From Tubiluchus corallicola (taxonomy: Eukaryota > Priapulida > Priapulimorpha > Priapulimorphida > Tubiluchidae), in contig JAQGDQ010000177.1 in the NCBI GenBank assembly GCA_030141605.1, forward strand, positions 282,501 to 346,500: DNA of 64,000 bases, in the 5' to 3' direction. Below, one piece after another: positions 15,601 through 24,908 of this stretch. How positions within the stretch are numbered: the stretch's first letter is position 1; every line of letters starts with the position of its first letter. The notes below the pieces were generated by a model. The model was not told the origin of the DNA and made no database searches. It was given only the letters and a program-made list of their open reading frames with translations. The position numbers were made by a program, and so were the translations under genes.

Positions 15601-15842
15601 AATGCATACTTTGACAACAACAGCTGAATGTGATTGCGCAAATAGCTGGACCTGACAGCTCTCTTCAGTGCTTTTATCTCCTTCTCTGTCCCTATAATGA
15701 CAAGTACAAAATGAAACCACATCAAGAAATGAAAAAAGTTACTTTCATGTTAATCACCAATATAATAAAAAGAAGTAATGACAATAATCATAATCATAAT
15801 AATCATAATAGCAATAACAACAACAGTAACAGAAACAACAAC

Positions 15843-15929
<87 letters not shown>

Positions 15930-18900
15930 CTTTATTTAAAGTTGGCTTTTAGATAGTTTAGTTTACTGAGCATACAACATAAAGAGACCAACAAAACACA
16001 TTGCTCCTGTAAATAGGATGGAACGACTCAAACGTTGTAGGAACGATAATACCAGTTAAATAAGCAATTAACATAAGTTCAAGAAGGTTTTTGCCAATTG
16101 TAAATAACAATAACAATTCTGCAGCTACGTAACAAAGACGCAAGGGCAAGAGCAGGTATCATTTTTATAGTCTTTGGTATGATCTGGCCGCAATATCGAA
16201 CTCATGTGCGTTAACAGTAAACTATACTGTCTGGTGCATCATGAGAGAACTGCAAAAAGTTCACAAAGCGGCCACTAAGTTAACGCGTCATTATTGTCAG
16301 TTTACTTATTGTTGTTAACTTAGTGATGACCACAATTTTGCATGCATGCACTAAGTTTTTTTATGTCTTTTCTGCATTTTGCAACACACTAACCCTTTCA
16401 CTACGGAAGGCAGCACTACTGCCTAGGCTTTTCATGCAAGGGGACGCAAGGCGGTAGACTGTACTGTATGATATGTTACCACCTATCACTTATAGATCGT
16501 TGATGAAATGTCTGTTCAGTTGAATGTTCTGCATTCTTATAAAATGATTGCATATTTTTGATCAGTATTGTGTCCTTTATGAAATTTGGTTTCTAAATAT
16601 AAGTACATGTTTATTTATGAGGGTGTGTATGTATGTGTGTGTGCGTGAGTACATGTATGTGTGCTTGTATGTGTGTGCATGTGTAGGAATAAAACAAATA
16701 TTTAATATTAGTACTTAATAATGAACAAGTATTTCTTTACTTACAAGATTCTGTTTTAGTAAAACGCAACAAGCAGTTATTTTCAAATGTGCGAAAGTCA
16801 ACGTGGCCCAGTTAAAAAGCAACTACGTAGTGAAAGGGTTAAAGCAACTTATATTAATATAAAAACATCTTAGAAAGTTAGAATACATAAACATACAGAG
16901 TTTTGGAGGAACTGGATAAACCGGAGGTTCCTGATTCTGCTTCTTCAACCGAGCATCTTCGTTCATTGGCGCATGCTGGAAAAACAACATTAATTTTAAC
17001 TCATAACTGGATCGACACAGATAACTTCTTTACAGAAATTAGGCCTTGTAAGACTATTTTAAAGTATGTACCAGAAAACTTTGCCCATGCAAAGTTATAT
17101 TACTTAGCATTGCTTGAAAGATTCTATGTATCTAGAAAAGAAAATTCTTAGTAATTTATGTTTGAGCCAACTGGAAATGTTAATGACTTACAGTTCCAGT
17201 GTGCACCATTTATTCAGCAAAAAAAAATTATTTTTAATCTTACTGACAAGATACAGTAATTGCTTTTAATGTATTACTTACACTTTTACTTAGTTAGTGA
17301 AGTGTCCGCTATGAATGCTCCGGTTATTTTTTAAATTTTTTGCAATGTTACCTAAACTAATTTTCAAAGGACCTTCTGTCAAAGTGGTTGTGCCAAACGG
17401 TCATTGTAGAGGTTTAAATTTACAAGTTCTATGCTCAATAAGGCAATAAGTAGATGATACAAAATTTCAAGACGAATTTTTTTATGTGAGTGAAAGGCTT
17501 TCTTGCTCTTTAAAGAACTTGAGACACGTATGAATTTTACTGTAGAACCTTAACTAAGGTCCAAAACGGGATAAAAAACTTAATAATATGTTAAAGTTTA
17601 TACTGTAAAAGTATTACAGTGTTCCCTCACTTATCACATGTGTTCCGTTCCAGGCCCACCCGTGTAAGTGAATTTCCAGGAAGTAGGGACGCTATACTTA
17701 TTCTAGTAGTTATACATTATTTTAAGTCTTTATAAACCCTCCCAACACTCTTATACATAACCCTTTCCAATTCCCTTAATAACTTTTCTCATACTGTACA
17801 TGTACCTTTTTTACATTTTGTGATTTTTTATGCAAAATTCATCAAATCTATACATTACTGTACAATACCCACTACGCATGTGCGAAAATACTTTAGACGG
17901 AGTACCGCAAAAACCCGCGAAACAGCGAAAATACCGTAATAAATATTTTACATTAATATTTTTGAAAACCCGCGAAACAACGAGTCCACGATAAACGAAC
18001 AGTGAAGTAGCGAGGGAACACTGTATTAGCAACTAAGGATGGCCGCAAAAAATGTTTCTGTCTCATTAGCTCAAAAGATGTCAGTAAGGAGGGGGGAATT
18101 CTTTTTTAAACTCAGTGAATGTTTAAAGCTGAATTGTGAGTATTTAGAATCAGTTGAAATCAACATTTGTTTATGTCCCACTGGTTAGCAGTATTGTTTT
18201 AAAATTTTTCAATGCACATTTGTTTCGCGTTACTAAATTATCGTATAATTATCAGTTATTGTATAGTCTCTTCTTTGTATCATGATCGCATATGTTCTGA
18301 TAATTATGGTATAAGCGGCAAATACACCGATTTGGCGGAAAATTAGACACTTTTTAGCCTCCAAAGGAGTATCATGCAAAACGGCAACCCTGACCGAGAG
18401 TTAGCAGTGGAAAAACATGGTCGCATTCTGCGTTCCCTAAAAAACGACGTTATAATAATTATTACGTTTTATGTTATATGACTGCGTGAAGCAAGTATAT
18501 GTGTGTACAAAAAAAATGATAAAATTTCCAGTCAGGTGTGTGATAAAAAAACTCACAATACCGGGCAATTAGACGGAAACAGATGTATTTTATTGTCAGC
18601 CCATGTTGAGGGTAGATCATTACTTGGGAATCAACAAAGATAGAAACTTTCAGGTTCACAAACCAAGGAAGCGAACTAAGACAATCGTTACTAATTAAAA
18701 ATACATACACATCCCCAAGAATCCTTGAAATATGGCTTTCCAAACAGCGACACGGGCGGTCGCGGCTTAGCGGGCGCTTTTGATGAACTAGACTCCAGCT
18801 CCTTCTGTATAGCTTTCTGCAAAACAAAGTAGGAAGATGAATTTTGCACATGATTTTCGGAAACAGAGACACATAAATGCAGCTAAAGTTGTAATTCTAG

Positions 18901-21900
18901 AAAAATCCGGAATCTTAAAGCTGCTACAAAAATCGTTTTTGTCTCAATTAACGAACTCAAAAGATGTCAGTGGCAGGGAGGAATTTTTTTAAAGCTTTAT
19001 GAATGTTTAAGTTGGAATCAAAGTTTGTTTATTTCCCACTGATTAAAAGTTAATGTTTTAATTTTTTTCATTGTACATTTTTCATGCTTTACTTTTTCAT
19101 TTTTCGTTTCACATTACTAGGTTATCGCACAATTATCGATCATTGCATAGTATCTTTTTTATACGGTATGAATGTCAAAAAATGACAATTATAGGATAAG
19201 CGACAATATTGCTTGGGCGTTAACATACTGATTTGGTGCAAAATCCGATACTTTTTCAGCCTCCAATAAGACTAGCATGATATAGCTAGCCATAGAAAAA
19301 CAAGACTGCGTTCTCACCGAAACAACGATATTATAATAATTATTGCATATTATGTTTTTAAATAAATAAGTAAATAAATGATATAATACATTTTTATAAC
19401 ACTCCATAAGGCAAGTATACAAATATACAAAAAAATTAGAAAATCCCTGGACGGGTACGCCATAAAAAGCATTACCCGGGTGAATAGACGGAAACAGAAG
19501 TATTTTAGTTGTCGGACGCAACTCGCGATTTTTTCGAAATTTTGACCAAACAGCATGCGGAAAAAACGTTCTAGCGGCGCCTTGTGGGACTCTAGAAAAG
19601 AGATATATAGCTCTTTAGAAGGAGGAAGAACAGGGCTACACGATGATGTGGGCTATATTTTAGGACACGTCCACCAAAAGGAGTATCGACGAGTTAATTA
19701 GATGTTCTATTTTTGGCAATTTTCGCTTGGAAAACTGCTGACGCAAAGCCACTGTTGTGACATCATCCAATATACTCTGCCTATAACTTTAATTCAGTAA
19801 AAGCTGCTGCTGCTGACTTTATGTTAATTAAGTAAACAAACACTAGGTAGGATGTTCGCGCATTGTTGATTATAAGTGGGTTTATAAGCAAGATTTTTTG
19901 TGGGGCCTTTGCTAGTAAATTTGTACCTATAATTTGTACCTGTCTTTCTGCATTAGCTTCAAGAAGTAGAGTGACCTGTTCCATCGTGTCTTGTACTATC
20001 TCCTGGTATACCCTGTTTAACAACAAGCAGGTTTCCGGAGTGTTAGGCAGCTCCTCTTCGCTAAACAAAGACTCCGTCTCCGTGGCCGTTTGAGGAGACA
20101 TCGGCGATGCAAAATCCTGAAAAATCATATTAAAGAATAGAGCTATTGAAGAAGTGAGAAGAGCAATGTAGTATCAGACAAAATACCACGTATAATGGTA
20201 ATGAAGAGTACAGTAAATCCTCGCTTAACGATGCTAATCCGACGTTAAGCGAAACCATAACTTCCATAGAAAATAATGTAAAAAAACTGAGATTCACTGC
20301 AGAGGCAAAAATCAAAGCTGCTTAAATAATACAAATTAAACCTTTTATGAGTTTCTTTATGGTTTCTGCTAATTAATTTCCTTCTGCTTGCTTAAAACCA
20401 CCTTTCTTTCTTACCAATACATACCTGGCTAGCGGTTTCTCTTTCAATAAGTAATAAGCTCAGGTGCAGCCATTAAACAATAAACACTGCAGAGTCAAAG
20501 CCAAACACCGCATGAGGCGATCTTGGAAATTTTTTCATACCCAAGGACTGTATTATTTACTACGCAGTCTGCTTGCTATAGAGGAACAGGTTGCAGGTAG
20601 AATTCCCAGAACACAAGGTTTGTTCACAGGTCTCGCTTGATAGAAAGGGCAGCCGGTACAGGAAGCAGAAACACGTATGGTAACCGTACTGTTTACTTTC
20701 TAATGCACTTTTAAAAGAGAATAAAGCAATACGTGCCGTTTTAATGCTTCAAATTAAGTAGTGTGTCTTTAAGTGAAAAAAATGTGTCAAACGATCGGCG
20801 TCACTTAGATGAAACGTCGCTAAACAGGGAGTTGTTAAGCGAGGACTTACTATATACATTACAATCTATAATACTTGACCGGTAATCAGATACAGTATGA
20901 TTTATTAAGTCTTCAACATGGACAATAATCTTCTTTTTGAAACTTGGCTCACAGTATTAAGTTTATTTTATAACATGCAAAGATTATTACTCAAATGTCG
21001 AACTACCGCAAGTAAAATTGATTTAATGCCTTTAACATGATTGCTACATTTGACTATTAACCCCGCTATTATAAAAAGAACAAATTTTAGATTATAAAAT
21101 TTATCTACTTCTCTCAGTAAATTCTTACCTGTTTTGGCTCAGTCTTGGTCATGTGGACAGCAGATGATGAAGATCTTTCCTTCCCTACAATTTAAACATG
21201 GTGTTATTATATTATTATTGTTATTATTCTGTATGATGATTATGCCCCACGTGCGGGGTTTTGTCTGTACAGTGTTTTTCATTGAAATACAGTGCATTGT
21301 TCATGTAATGTTAAAGAAATTATAGCATTAAAATTTTTTGCATTATTCTAATGAAATGTTCCAACAGAAATATATATTTGCAAATGTGATATTACATGGA
21401 TGTATTTTTGTTGAACAAGAAAACAGGAATCATTCGCTAATCAAAACACACCAAAATCATAGTATTCGTATCAACTTATTTCTTTAAACTACAAACAGAT
21501 TTTATCGTACCACTACATACTACACTTATTTCCATTAGTTAGTGATGGTATGGCCACCTGGTGCCAACATTACAAAATAAAACCTATTGTTAGTAAGTTA
21601 CTGTTAACAATAAAATAACTGCTGAGTGAGGAGTGTCAGATAGAAACCATTTAGTTATTTCTGCTCTTTTGCCATTGTTTGCTATAATGCAAACCACCTT
21701 CCCATAACCGTGATGTTTTTTTTTTGAAAGGGGAGCACTCATTGTTGTCTAGAATGAAAACTAAATGCTTAATAATGTACTGATGACATTTCATTATCAC
21801 TGACTCAACCCATAACCCGCTGTCTATCTACATCTATAAAAGTAAACAATTCTCACCTGGCATGCTTCTTAATTCGTTTTCATGCACGATATGACTGACA

Positions 21901-24303
21901 GCAGTGCTATCCCGAATTTCCACCGTACATGGAACTTCTTCTTCTTCTTCGGCAAAGTCGTCCTCATCTTCTGTGTCACCGGCGTCCTGCAAAGCCTGAC
22001 GTATCTGATCGATGTCGGCCCTCAAGGAGCGACGTTCGTGCTCAACTCGTTCTTTTAACTGAAAAAAACGAAGATTTGTAGAAATGTATTCTTTTATATA
22101 CAGTTTGGGCAATGATGGTCTGCATGTAATGTGCTCTACAGGATGACACACAGTACTAAACAGCAGGGACTGTTCAATGTACACGATTGTGGCATCACTG
22201 GTACCTCTCTGATTATCAGGGATAATTCTCTAAGCTGAAGCCTAAACTGAAACACGATGTAATGGGTTTCAAGTAATGACTGCTCCTTGCTGTATAGAAG
22301 AAATAGACAAACCATAAGAAACGGTATTAATTTTTAGGAAAAAGCACTAAAAAATTCTCAATACCTAGTACTGCCATTATTGACAGCTATGAGGGCTATG
22401 ATTCATGTTGCTTTCTCAATGGAAATGGTGCCTTGACGAACGACGTACAAGAACTCTTCAAGAACATCATACACATTTCATTTCCAATAAAACGGTGTGG
22501 AAAAAATTTACAAGAAAATACATGTATTTCTATTTGTCATTACTTTAAGTCAGATATGGGCGGATAGTGGGTTTGCGGTCACACAGTTGCGGTATCCGCA
22601 TTAATTTTATGGATTGCAGATAGTGAATTAATGGCGGAAATGTGGACCGTGGATTTTAAGTGTTTGCACAAAAAGTTTTCCCAATTTCAGTTCGTTAAGC
22701 ATGCCCTTGCGTATTAAAAGGCTTTTGCCACAAGATGTCCTCATCACCGCCTGCTTTTTTGCTCCTCCCGATATTTTATCTGGAAATTCCTAGATGCATA
22801 ACATTGCTCGTAATTACAAATATTATAGTGTTTTATTCCAGCCTATTATGGTTTATGGTGTGCTGTGATGAATTATGATATGGTTGAGCGATGAACTATG
22901 TACATCGTACTGTGTGTATCGTCGTTGAAGGTTTAAAAGCAAAATTAGGGTCTGGCTAGTAATTTATTATTAATTCGCGATTATAATTGCTAGCTTCATA
23001 TTAAGAAATGGTTTTTAACAATAGGGCACACATACCAAGCCTAGTTAATTTGCGCCTGCATTTTGCGGACATTGCGGATACAAGAATATTCAAATTTCAC
23101 TCAATCCACGTATTTTGTGGATGCAGACATTTGTAGTTGGGGATTGTGTGGTTGGGATAAACAAGAAAGTGATATTTGCCCATTTTTGCTTTAAGTATAG
23201 AAGGGCAACCATTTCCTAAAACCCCGTATATATACCTTCCCTCTAAAAACTAAATACCCAGGAACACTTACAGGTGAGACAATGATCTGGTAAAAGTAAA
23301 TTCAACAAAAAAGTTGATAAAGTGACTAGCATAAAGTAAAAATAAAAGAAACCAAACATTATGAAGCCTGTAATTTACTTGGTGGCTGTCCATCCATTTA
23401 CTACCCATGCTCAGTTTTGCTTCACTTTGGTTGCCAAGCACACACTGTGATATCTACTACTTCATCATAATATTACTAAGACATAGATGTCAGTTAACCC
23501 TTTCACTACATAGTTGCTTTTTAACAGGGCCACATTGGCTTTTGTACACTTGACAATAACTTCTTGTGGTGTGTTACCAAAATTGAATCTTGTAAATAAA
23601 CAAATAGTCATTCGTTACTAACCACTAATATTGAATATTAGATCTATTTATACACGTGCCCACACATCCACGCACACATATATGCACTCATGCATGCATG
23701 CACGTGTGCACCCACACAAATAAAAACATACTTATATATATTTAGAAGCCAATTTTCACAAAAGTCATATTTCTAATCCATAGCATGCAATTATATAATA
23801 AGAAATGCAGAACAAGTGACTAAACACATTCCACCAACTATCAACAAGCAATTTTGCATGAGAACGTACTATATAGTACAGTATTATGGAATTCACCTGG
23901 CTTCAGATGTTGACTGGCTGGTTAGAGTTACTTGTTGTGAAGCAACCACAATCCCAGGACTGTAAAACTTTTCTACAATGCTTTTGCTTGGCCGTGGCAG
24001 TGAAATAAACAGACCTGGCAACTGCACTTAGCACTGAGTTTGGGCAGCCTTCTGTTCCTTAGAAGAAAAACATAGGCAGCAGTGTGCCGCCTTCCGTAGT
24101 GAAAGGGTTAAGATACATATAACATCATGTGTAATACCATAATGTGCTAGGCAGCAGGGGACCCCAAGTTGATCTAACTCGGGGTCTTACGAAGCGAAAC
24201 CTGGCCCCACTGGCCACAGCCATTGCTCAAAACAGTCGGGTGTACACAAAAGAAAAGGCCAACTTACATTCGAATTATCCGAGCTACTTGGTTGACTAGC
24301 CAT
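231..24303 (-). CDS. SNAPC4: SNAPC4 (SNAP190) orthologue, snRNA-activating protein complex Myb subunit, 17 coding exons
   Basis: Family role: the largest SNAPc subunit; its Myb repeats bind the proximal sequence element of snRNA-type promoters (U1, U2, U6, 7SK) for Pol II and Pol III. Coding exons in gene order: 24303-24268, 22058-21857, 21184-21129, 20116-19940, 18816-18709, 16975-16897, 15691-15610, 13809-13702, 13448-13373, 12412-12251, 10726-10659, 8450-8368, 7967-7861, 6969-6878, 5217-5123, 1821-1715, 497-231. All junctions are GT/AG and phases agree throughout. Seen in the protein: acidic stretch near residues 42-54; PETCLLLNRVYQEIVQ helix, characteristic of SNAPC4 (residues 127-142); GKPYFKD at 184-190; Myb half repeat about 300-330; four full repeats about 331-540 with the Trp spacing of Myb, including VPGRSDSQCRNR. 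At 634 aa it is much shorter than human SNAPC4 (about 1,469 aa), as expected if the variable C-terminal region is short here or lies beyond position 1. MITEs and other repeats fill the introns. Identity is very secure; the 3' end is uncertain. Confidence 0.95.
541..645. repeat. AT-dinucleotide microsatellite
   Basis: Imperfect (AT)n in SNAPC4 intron 16, including an uninterrupted stretch at about 583-612. Simple repeat only. Confidence 0.9.
1715..1821 (-). CDS. SNAPC4: SNAPC4 exon 16, Rd helices 2 and 3
   Basis: Residues 511-546. NWSKLATVFGYRTTGAIMQR followed by WKTL completes Rd. Acceptor CCTTCTAG; the donor GTAACT is weaker than most in the gene. Exit phase 0. Separated from exon 15 by a 3.3-kb intron containing a MITE. 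Confidence 0.92.
3137..3750. mobile_element. MITE with pogo/Tc1-mariner-type ends, copy 1
   Basis: Begins CAGTAGGTGCTACTTAATAG and ends with the inverted equivalent (CTATTAAACGGCACCTACTG). It is flanked by TA on both sides (3135-3136, 3751-3752), the target duplication of the Tc1/mariner superfamily. No transposase is visible in its 614 bp. Lies in SNAPC4 intron 15. A longer relative lies at 13910. Confidence 0.8.
3703..3990 (+). pseudogene. Unassigned 96-codon open frame, coding-like fragment
   Basis: A plus-strand open frame without a start codon, ending at TAG 3991-3993, inside SNAPC4 intron 15. From about 3754 it reads like real protein (SLIDWLIEDCKKLKHEEW, ASRWLSFCKTL, ending NQRCSNCG). 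The first 16 codons are the MITE end and are fortuitous. I do not recognise the family. It could be a retrocopy fragment or part of a mobile element. Confidence 0.3.
4256..4325 (+). repeat. Short direct repeat, copy 1
   Basis: About 70 bp, nearly identical to 5297-5366 (TTTTATCACTTTTAAGGTGT core). Both copies are intronic in SNAPC4 and on either side of exon 15. Confidence 0.75.
4820..4935. repeat. Degenerate GAT trinucleotide repeat
   Basis: Imperfect (GAT/GAC)n in SNAPC4 intron 15. It gives spurious Asp-rich open frames and is not coding. Confidence 0.8.
5123..5217 (-). CDS. SNAPC4: SNAPC4 exon 15, start of Rd
   Basis: Residues 479-510. RYVNTLDENIKVGNWS ends Rc and enters Rd (family RYLxxLxxxLKKGRW); STDEDKLICQLIQRHGKG is Rd helix 1. 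Acceptor GCTCAG, donor GTGAGT. Confidence 0.94.
5297..5366 (+). repeat. Short direct repeat, copy 2
   Basis: Second copy of the 4256-4325 sequence, differing at a few positions and one T-run length. No coding content. Confidence 0.75.
6339..6808. repeat. Repeat with GTATAAGAGACCC motifs in direct and inverted copies
   Basis: The motif ATGTATAAGAGACCC occurs near 6348 and 6741, with a close variant (GTGTATAAGAGACCC) near 6364. It occurs inverted at 6791-6808, followed by GAAAATACGGTA, which resembles the terminus of DNA transposons. Copies at 6740 and 6808 form an imperfect hairpin. Family not assigned; intron 14 of SNAPC4. Confidence 0.5.
6878..6969 (-). CDS. SNAPC4: SNAPC4 exon 14, Myb repeat Rc
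   Basis: Residues 449-478. WSKVAQEVPGRSDSQCRNR is the best conserved Myb helix-turn-helix of the protein. Acceptor GTATTTAG, donor GTACAG. Confidence 0.96.
7861..7967 (-). CDS. SNAPC4: SNAPC4 exon 13, end of Rb and start of Rc
   Basis: Residues 413-448. YVEGRTRMQMWFRWHKTL is the Rb recognition helix (family Y-M-E-G-R-x-x-x-Q); GKWTEAEDI opens Rc. Acceptor CGTTGTAG, donor GTGAGT. Confidence 0.95.
8105..8275. repeat. Degenerate CAT/ATC trinucleotide repeat
   Basis: Imperfect trinucleotide tract in SNAPC4 intron 12, about 100 nt downstream of exon 12 in gene orientation. Not coding despite open frames on both strands. Confidence 0.8.
8368..8450 (-). CDS. SNAPC4: SNAPC4 exon 12, Myb repeat Rb
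   Basis: Residues 385-412. NWSEEEDALLKDVIEQ then KVGDYIPWNQ, the first two helices of Rb; the VGxxIP loop is typical of SNAPC4. Acceptor TTCTGTAG, donor GTATAT. Confidence 0.94.
8878..9085 (-). repeat. Dispersed repeat B, inverted copy
   Basis: Resembles, in inverted orientation, 18240-18440 and 19120-19330. Shared landmarks are the CTAGGGTTGC...GTTTTG segment, GGAGGCTAAAA, and GCTTATACCATAATTATC. Non-coding; probably a degraded DNA transposon. Confidence 0.6.
10659..10726 (-). CDS. SNAPC4: SNAPC4 exon 11, Ra recognition helix
   Basis: Residues 363-384. TGRTPFQCLRRYQTKLNNN is the third helix of Ra (family pattern R-x-x-F-Q-C-L). Acceptor CTTTTTAG, donor GTGAGT, leaves two bases. Confidence 0.93.
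12251..12412 (-). CDS. SNAPC4: SNAPC4 exon 10, Myb half repeat end and repeat Ra
   Basis: Residues 309-362. FEGSRTPSECELKWENDLHP completes the half repeat; KRWLRYEDDAIKNF and TNWTTIAAKLG form helices 1 and 2 of Ra. Acceptor TTTCCAG, donor GTACGT. Confidence 0.95.
13373..13448 (-). CDS. SNAPC4: SNAPC4 exon 9, start of Myb half repeat
   Basis: Residues 283-308. The segment GIDWLRVSSTD matches the D-W-x-x-I-S of the half repeat. Acceptor CGCACAG, donor GTAAGT, exit phase 0. Confidence 0.88.
13702..13809 (-). CDS. SNAPC4: SNAPC4 exon 8
   Basis: Residues 247-282; Lys/Glu-rich helix (KEKIKEIDAEIDKL) equivalent to the coiled-coil-like segment before the first Myb repeat. Two possible donors overlap (after 13702 or after 13698); only the first (GTACGT) stays open into exon 9. 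Confidence 0.87.
13910..14802. mobile_element. MITE with pogo/Tc1-mariner-type ends, copy 2
   Basis: Starts CAGTAGGCATTGCTTAATA and ends GGTGCCTACTG, followed by TA; the 5' flank is GA rather than TA. It shares about 600 bp with the element at 3137, including a matching stretch at 14161-14260. Longer than copy 1 (893 bp) but I see no transposase. Lies in SNAPC4 intron 7. Confidence 0.75.
14880..15010 (+). repeat. Dispersed repeat C, copy 1
   Basis: Shares GGTAAACACAGCAGYAATC and CTGTCAGCACCACTTCCG with 40400-40480. Short, non-coding, source element unknown. Confidence 0.5.
15610..15691 (-). CDS. SNAPC4: SNAPC4 exon 7
   Basis: Residues 220-246 (WTEKEIKALKRAV... HIQLLLS). Corresponds to the family's W-x-x-x-E-x-x-x-L-x-x-x-V helix before the Myb region. 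Acceptor ATTATAG, donor GTATGC; leaves two bases. Confidence 0.88.
15843..15929. repeat. (AAT)n microsatellite, possible LINE tail
   Basis: About 29 uninterrupted triplets in SNAPC4 intron 6, followed by CTTTATTTAAAG. Read on the minus strand this is AATAAAG followed by (ATT)n, the usual look of a CR1-like LINE 3' end. Confidence 0.85.
16393..16838 (-). mobile_element. piggyBac-like MITE, copy 1
   Basis: Terminal inverted repeats CCCTTTCACTACG...CGTAGTGAAAGGG with CTAA/TTAA flanks, the TTAA target site of the piggyBac superfamily (one flank mutated). Internal sequence is non-coding and holds a TG-rich tract near 16620-16690. Its arms match those of the element at 23498 in the opposite orientation. 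Confidence 0.8.
16897..16975 (-). CDS. SNAPC4: SNAPC4 exon 6
   Basis: Residues 194-219, starting HAPMNEDARLKKQ, which aligns with the PPxNEDT segment that follows KPYFKD in the family. Acceptor TTTTTCCAG, donor GTATGT. Confidence 0.88.
17075..17440 (+). repeat. Dispersed repeat A, copy in SNAPC4 intron 5
   Basis: Matches 30955-31300 in the same orientation (shared AGTTATATTACTTAGCATT, TTTTTAATCTTACTGACAAG, GCCAAACGGTCAT). This is the family that contains exon 2 of the GRAMD2 gene. No coding capacity is seen. Confidence 0.65.
17617..18023. mobile_element. Pogo/Tigger-type MITE (407 bp)
   Basis: Starts CAGTGTTCCCTCACTTATCA and ends GTAGCGAGGGAACACTG, with TA on both sides. The subterminal CGATAAACGAACAGTGAAGTA and CCCGCGAAACA segments are typical of Tigger/pogo ends. 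No transposase; SNAPC4 intron 5. Confidence 0.88.
18033..18605 (+). repeat. Direct duplication around SNAPC4 exon 5, copy 1
   Basis: Aligns colinearly with 18914-19522: TGTCTCATTAGCTCAAAAGA, AAAGATGTCAGT, the repeat-B core and TAGACGGAAACAGA occur in the same order in both. Divergent copies, so an old event or two insertions of one element. Confidence 0.65.
18709..18816 (-). CDS. SNAPC4: SNAPC4 exon 5
   Basis: Residues 158-193. Helix QKAIQKELES, a Pro-rich linker, then GKPYFKD, which matches the conserved MKPYFKD of the family. Acceptor TTTTGCAG, donor GTATGT, phase 0 in and out. A direct duplication lies on either side of this exon. Confidence 0.9.
18914..19522 (+). repeat. Direct duplication around SNAPC4 exon 5, copy 2
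   Basis: Second copy in SNAPC4 intron 4; see copy 1 at 18033. It also contains repeat B. No open frame is shared between the copies. Confidence 0.65.
19940..20116 (-). CDS. SNAPC4: SNAPC4 exon 4, conserved N-terminal helix
   Basis: Residues 99-157. Contains PNTPETCLLLNRVYQEIVQ, the most recognisable SNAPC4 motif outside the Myb repeats; in the human protein this region is implicated in binding a small SNAPc subunit. Acceptor TTTTTCAG; the donor CAG|GTACAA is weak, but it is the only one that continues in phase into exon 5. Confidence 0.93.
20211..20852. mobile_element. Pogo/Tigger-type MITE (642 bp)
   Basis: Starts CAGTAAATCCTCGCTTAACG and ends GTTAAGCGAGGACTTACTA, flanked by TA. This is another TIR family of pogo type, distinct from the 3137 and 17617 families. 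It sits 94 bp from exon 4 in SNAPC4 intron 3, so the exon 4 branch-point region lies just outside it. Confidence 0.85.
21129..21184 (-). CDS. SNAPC4: SNAPC4 exon 3
   Basis: Residues 80-98 (GKERSSSSAVHMTKTEPKQ). Acceptor TTGTAG, donor GTAAGA, exit phase 0. Small Ser/Lys-rich linker; supported mainly by phase agreement with exons 2 and 4. Confidence 0.8.
21857..22058 (-). CDS. SNAPC4: SNAPC4 exon 2
   Basis: Residues 13-79. Acceptor TTTTTTTCAG, donor GTGAGA. Encodes a charged helix (LKERVEHERRSLRADIDQI) followed by a strongly acidic block (DTEDEDDFAEEEEE). Enters in phase 0 and leaves one base for the next codon. Confidence 0.9.
23498..24107 (+). mobile_element. piggyBac-like MITE, copy 2
   Basis: Flanked by perfect TTAA on both sides (23494-23497, 24108-24111). 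Terminal repeats CCCTTTCACTAC.../...GTAGTGAAAGGG. It contains a CA-rich tract near 23660-23720 and lies in SNAPC4 intron 1. Orientation is opposite to the 16393 copy. Confidence 0.88.
24268..24303 (-). CDS. SNAPC4: SNAPC4 coding exon 1
   Basis: Start codon at 24303-24301; encodes residues 1-12 (MASQPSSSDNSN) and ends in a GTAAGT donor, phase 0. The exon extends into 5' UTR up to an acceptor at 24346. The Ser-rich start resembles the low-complexity N-termini of the family. The start was chosen because it is the first ATG in frame with exon 2 after the UTR acceptor. Confidence 0.75.
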
Positions 24304-24908
24304 TATCTAGTTTGTTACTTCACTTGTGATACTTCACTTTTTTATCTAAAATGAAAGCATGAATTTTCTATTACTGAATTTAGCAAAATTTAATTACATT
24401 ATTTAATTGTAAGTTTCAATTTATTGTTCATTTCATTAATACAAAGTTGATAAATTCAATAATTTAATAAAACACTAGAGGGACAACCATGAAGTCTGTG
24501 TCAGGCAAATATGAATCGAAAATAGATACTTTTATATGCTGATATATAGATTAACTACTATGTACTAACAAATTAGCATCTCAGACAACTATGTTATCCA
24601 ACTGAGACAAAAATTACTAAGTGTAACTACTTAGTTATATTTTCACTCTCACAATTTAGTAACAAACGCAGTATCAGTAGAATATGTTACAACTTAACGA
24701 AAATGGCATAACTAGTTTAGCCTAAACAGTATGCTAATTCAATAAGGAAATCTTGTAGACTAAATAAATCATCAATTCCGCCCGCAATTTTAAAAAAATG
24801 CAGAACTCGCACCGCTTTATTTTAATTTATAAATTAGAGTTGTGTTGACTTTGTAAGTAAAATGCATAAGCAGTCTTCTTAAAAGGCATAAAAGTTAAAA
24901 ACACTTAC

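Noticed and set aside
15630-15956. Asn-rich 108-codon open frame
   Set aside because: It is translation of the (AAT)n microsatellite in a SNAPC4 intron, with no protein-like sequence outside the repeat.
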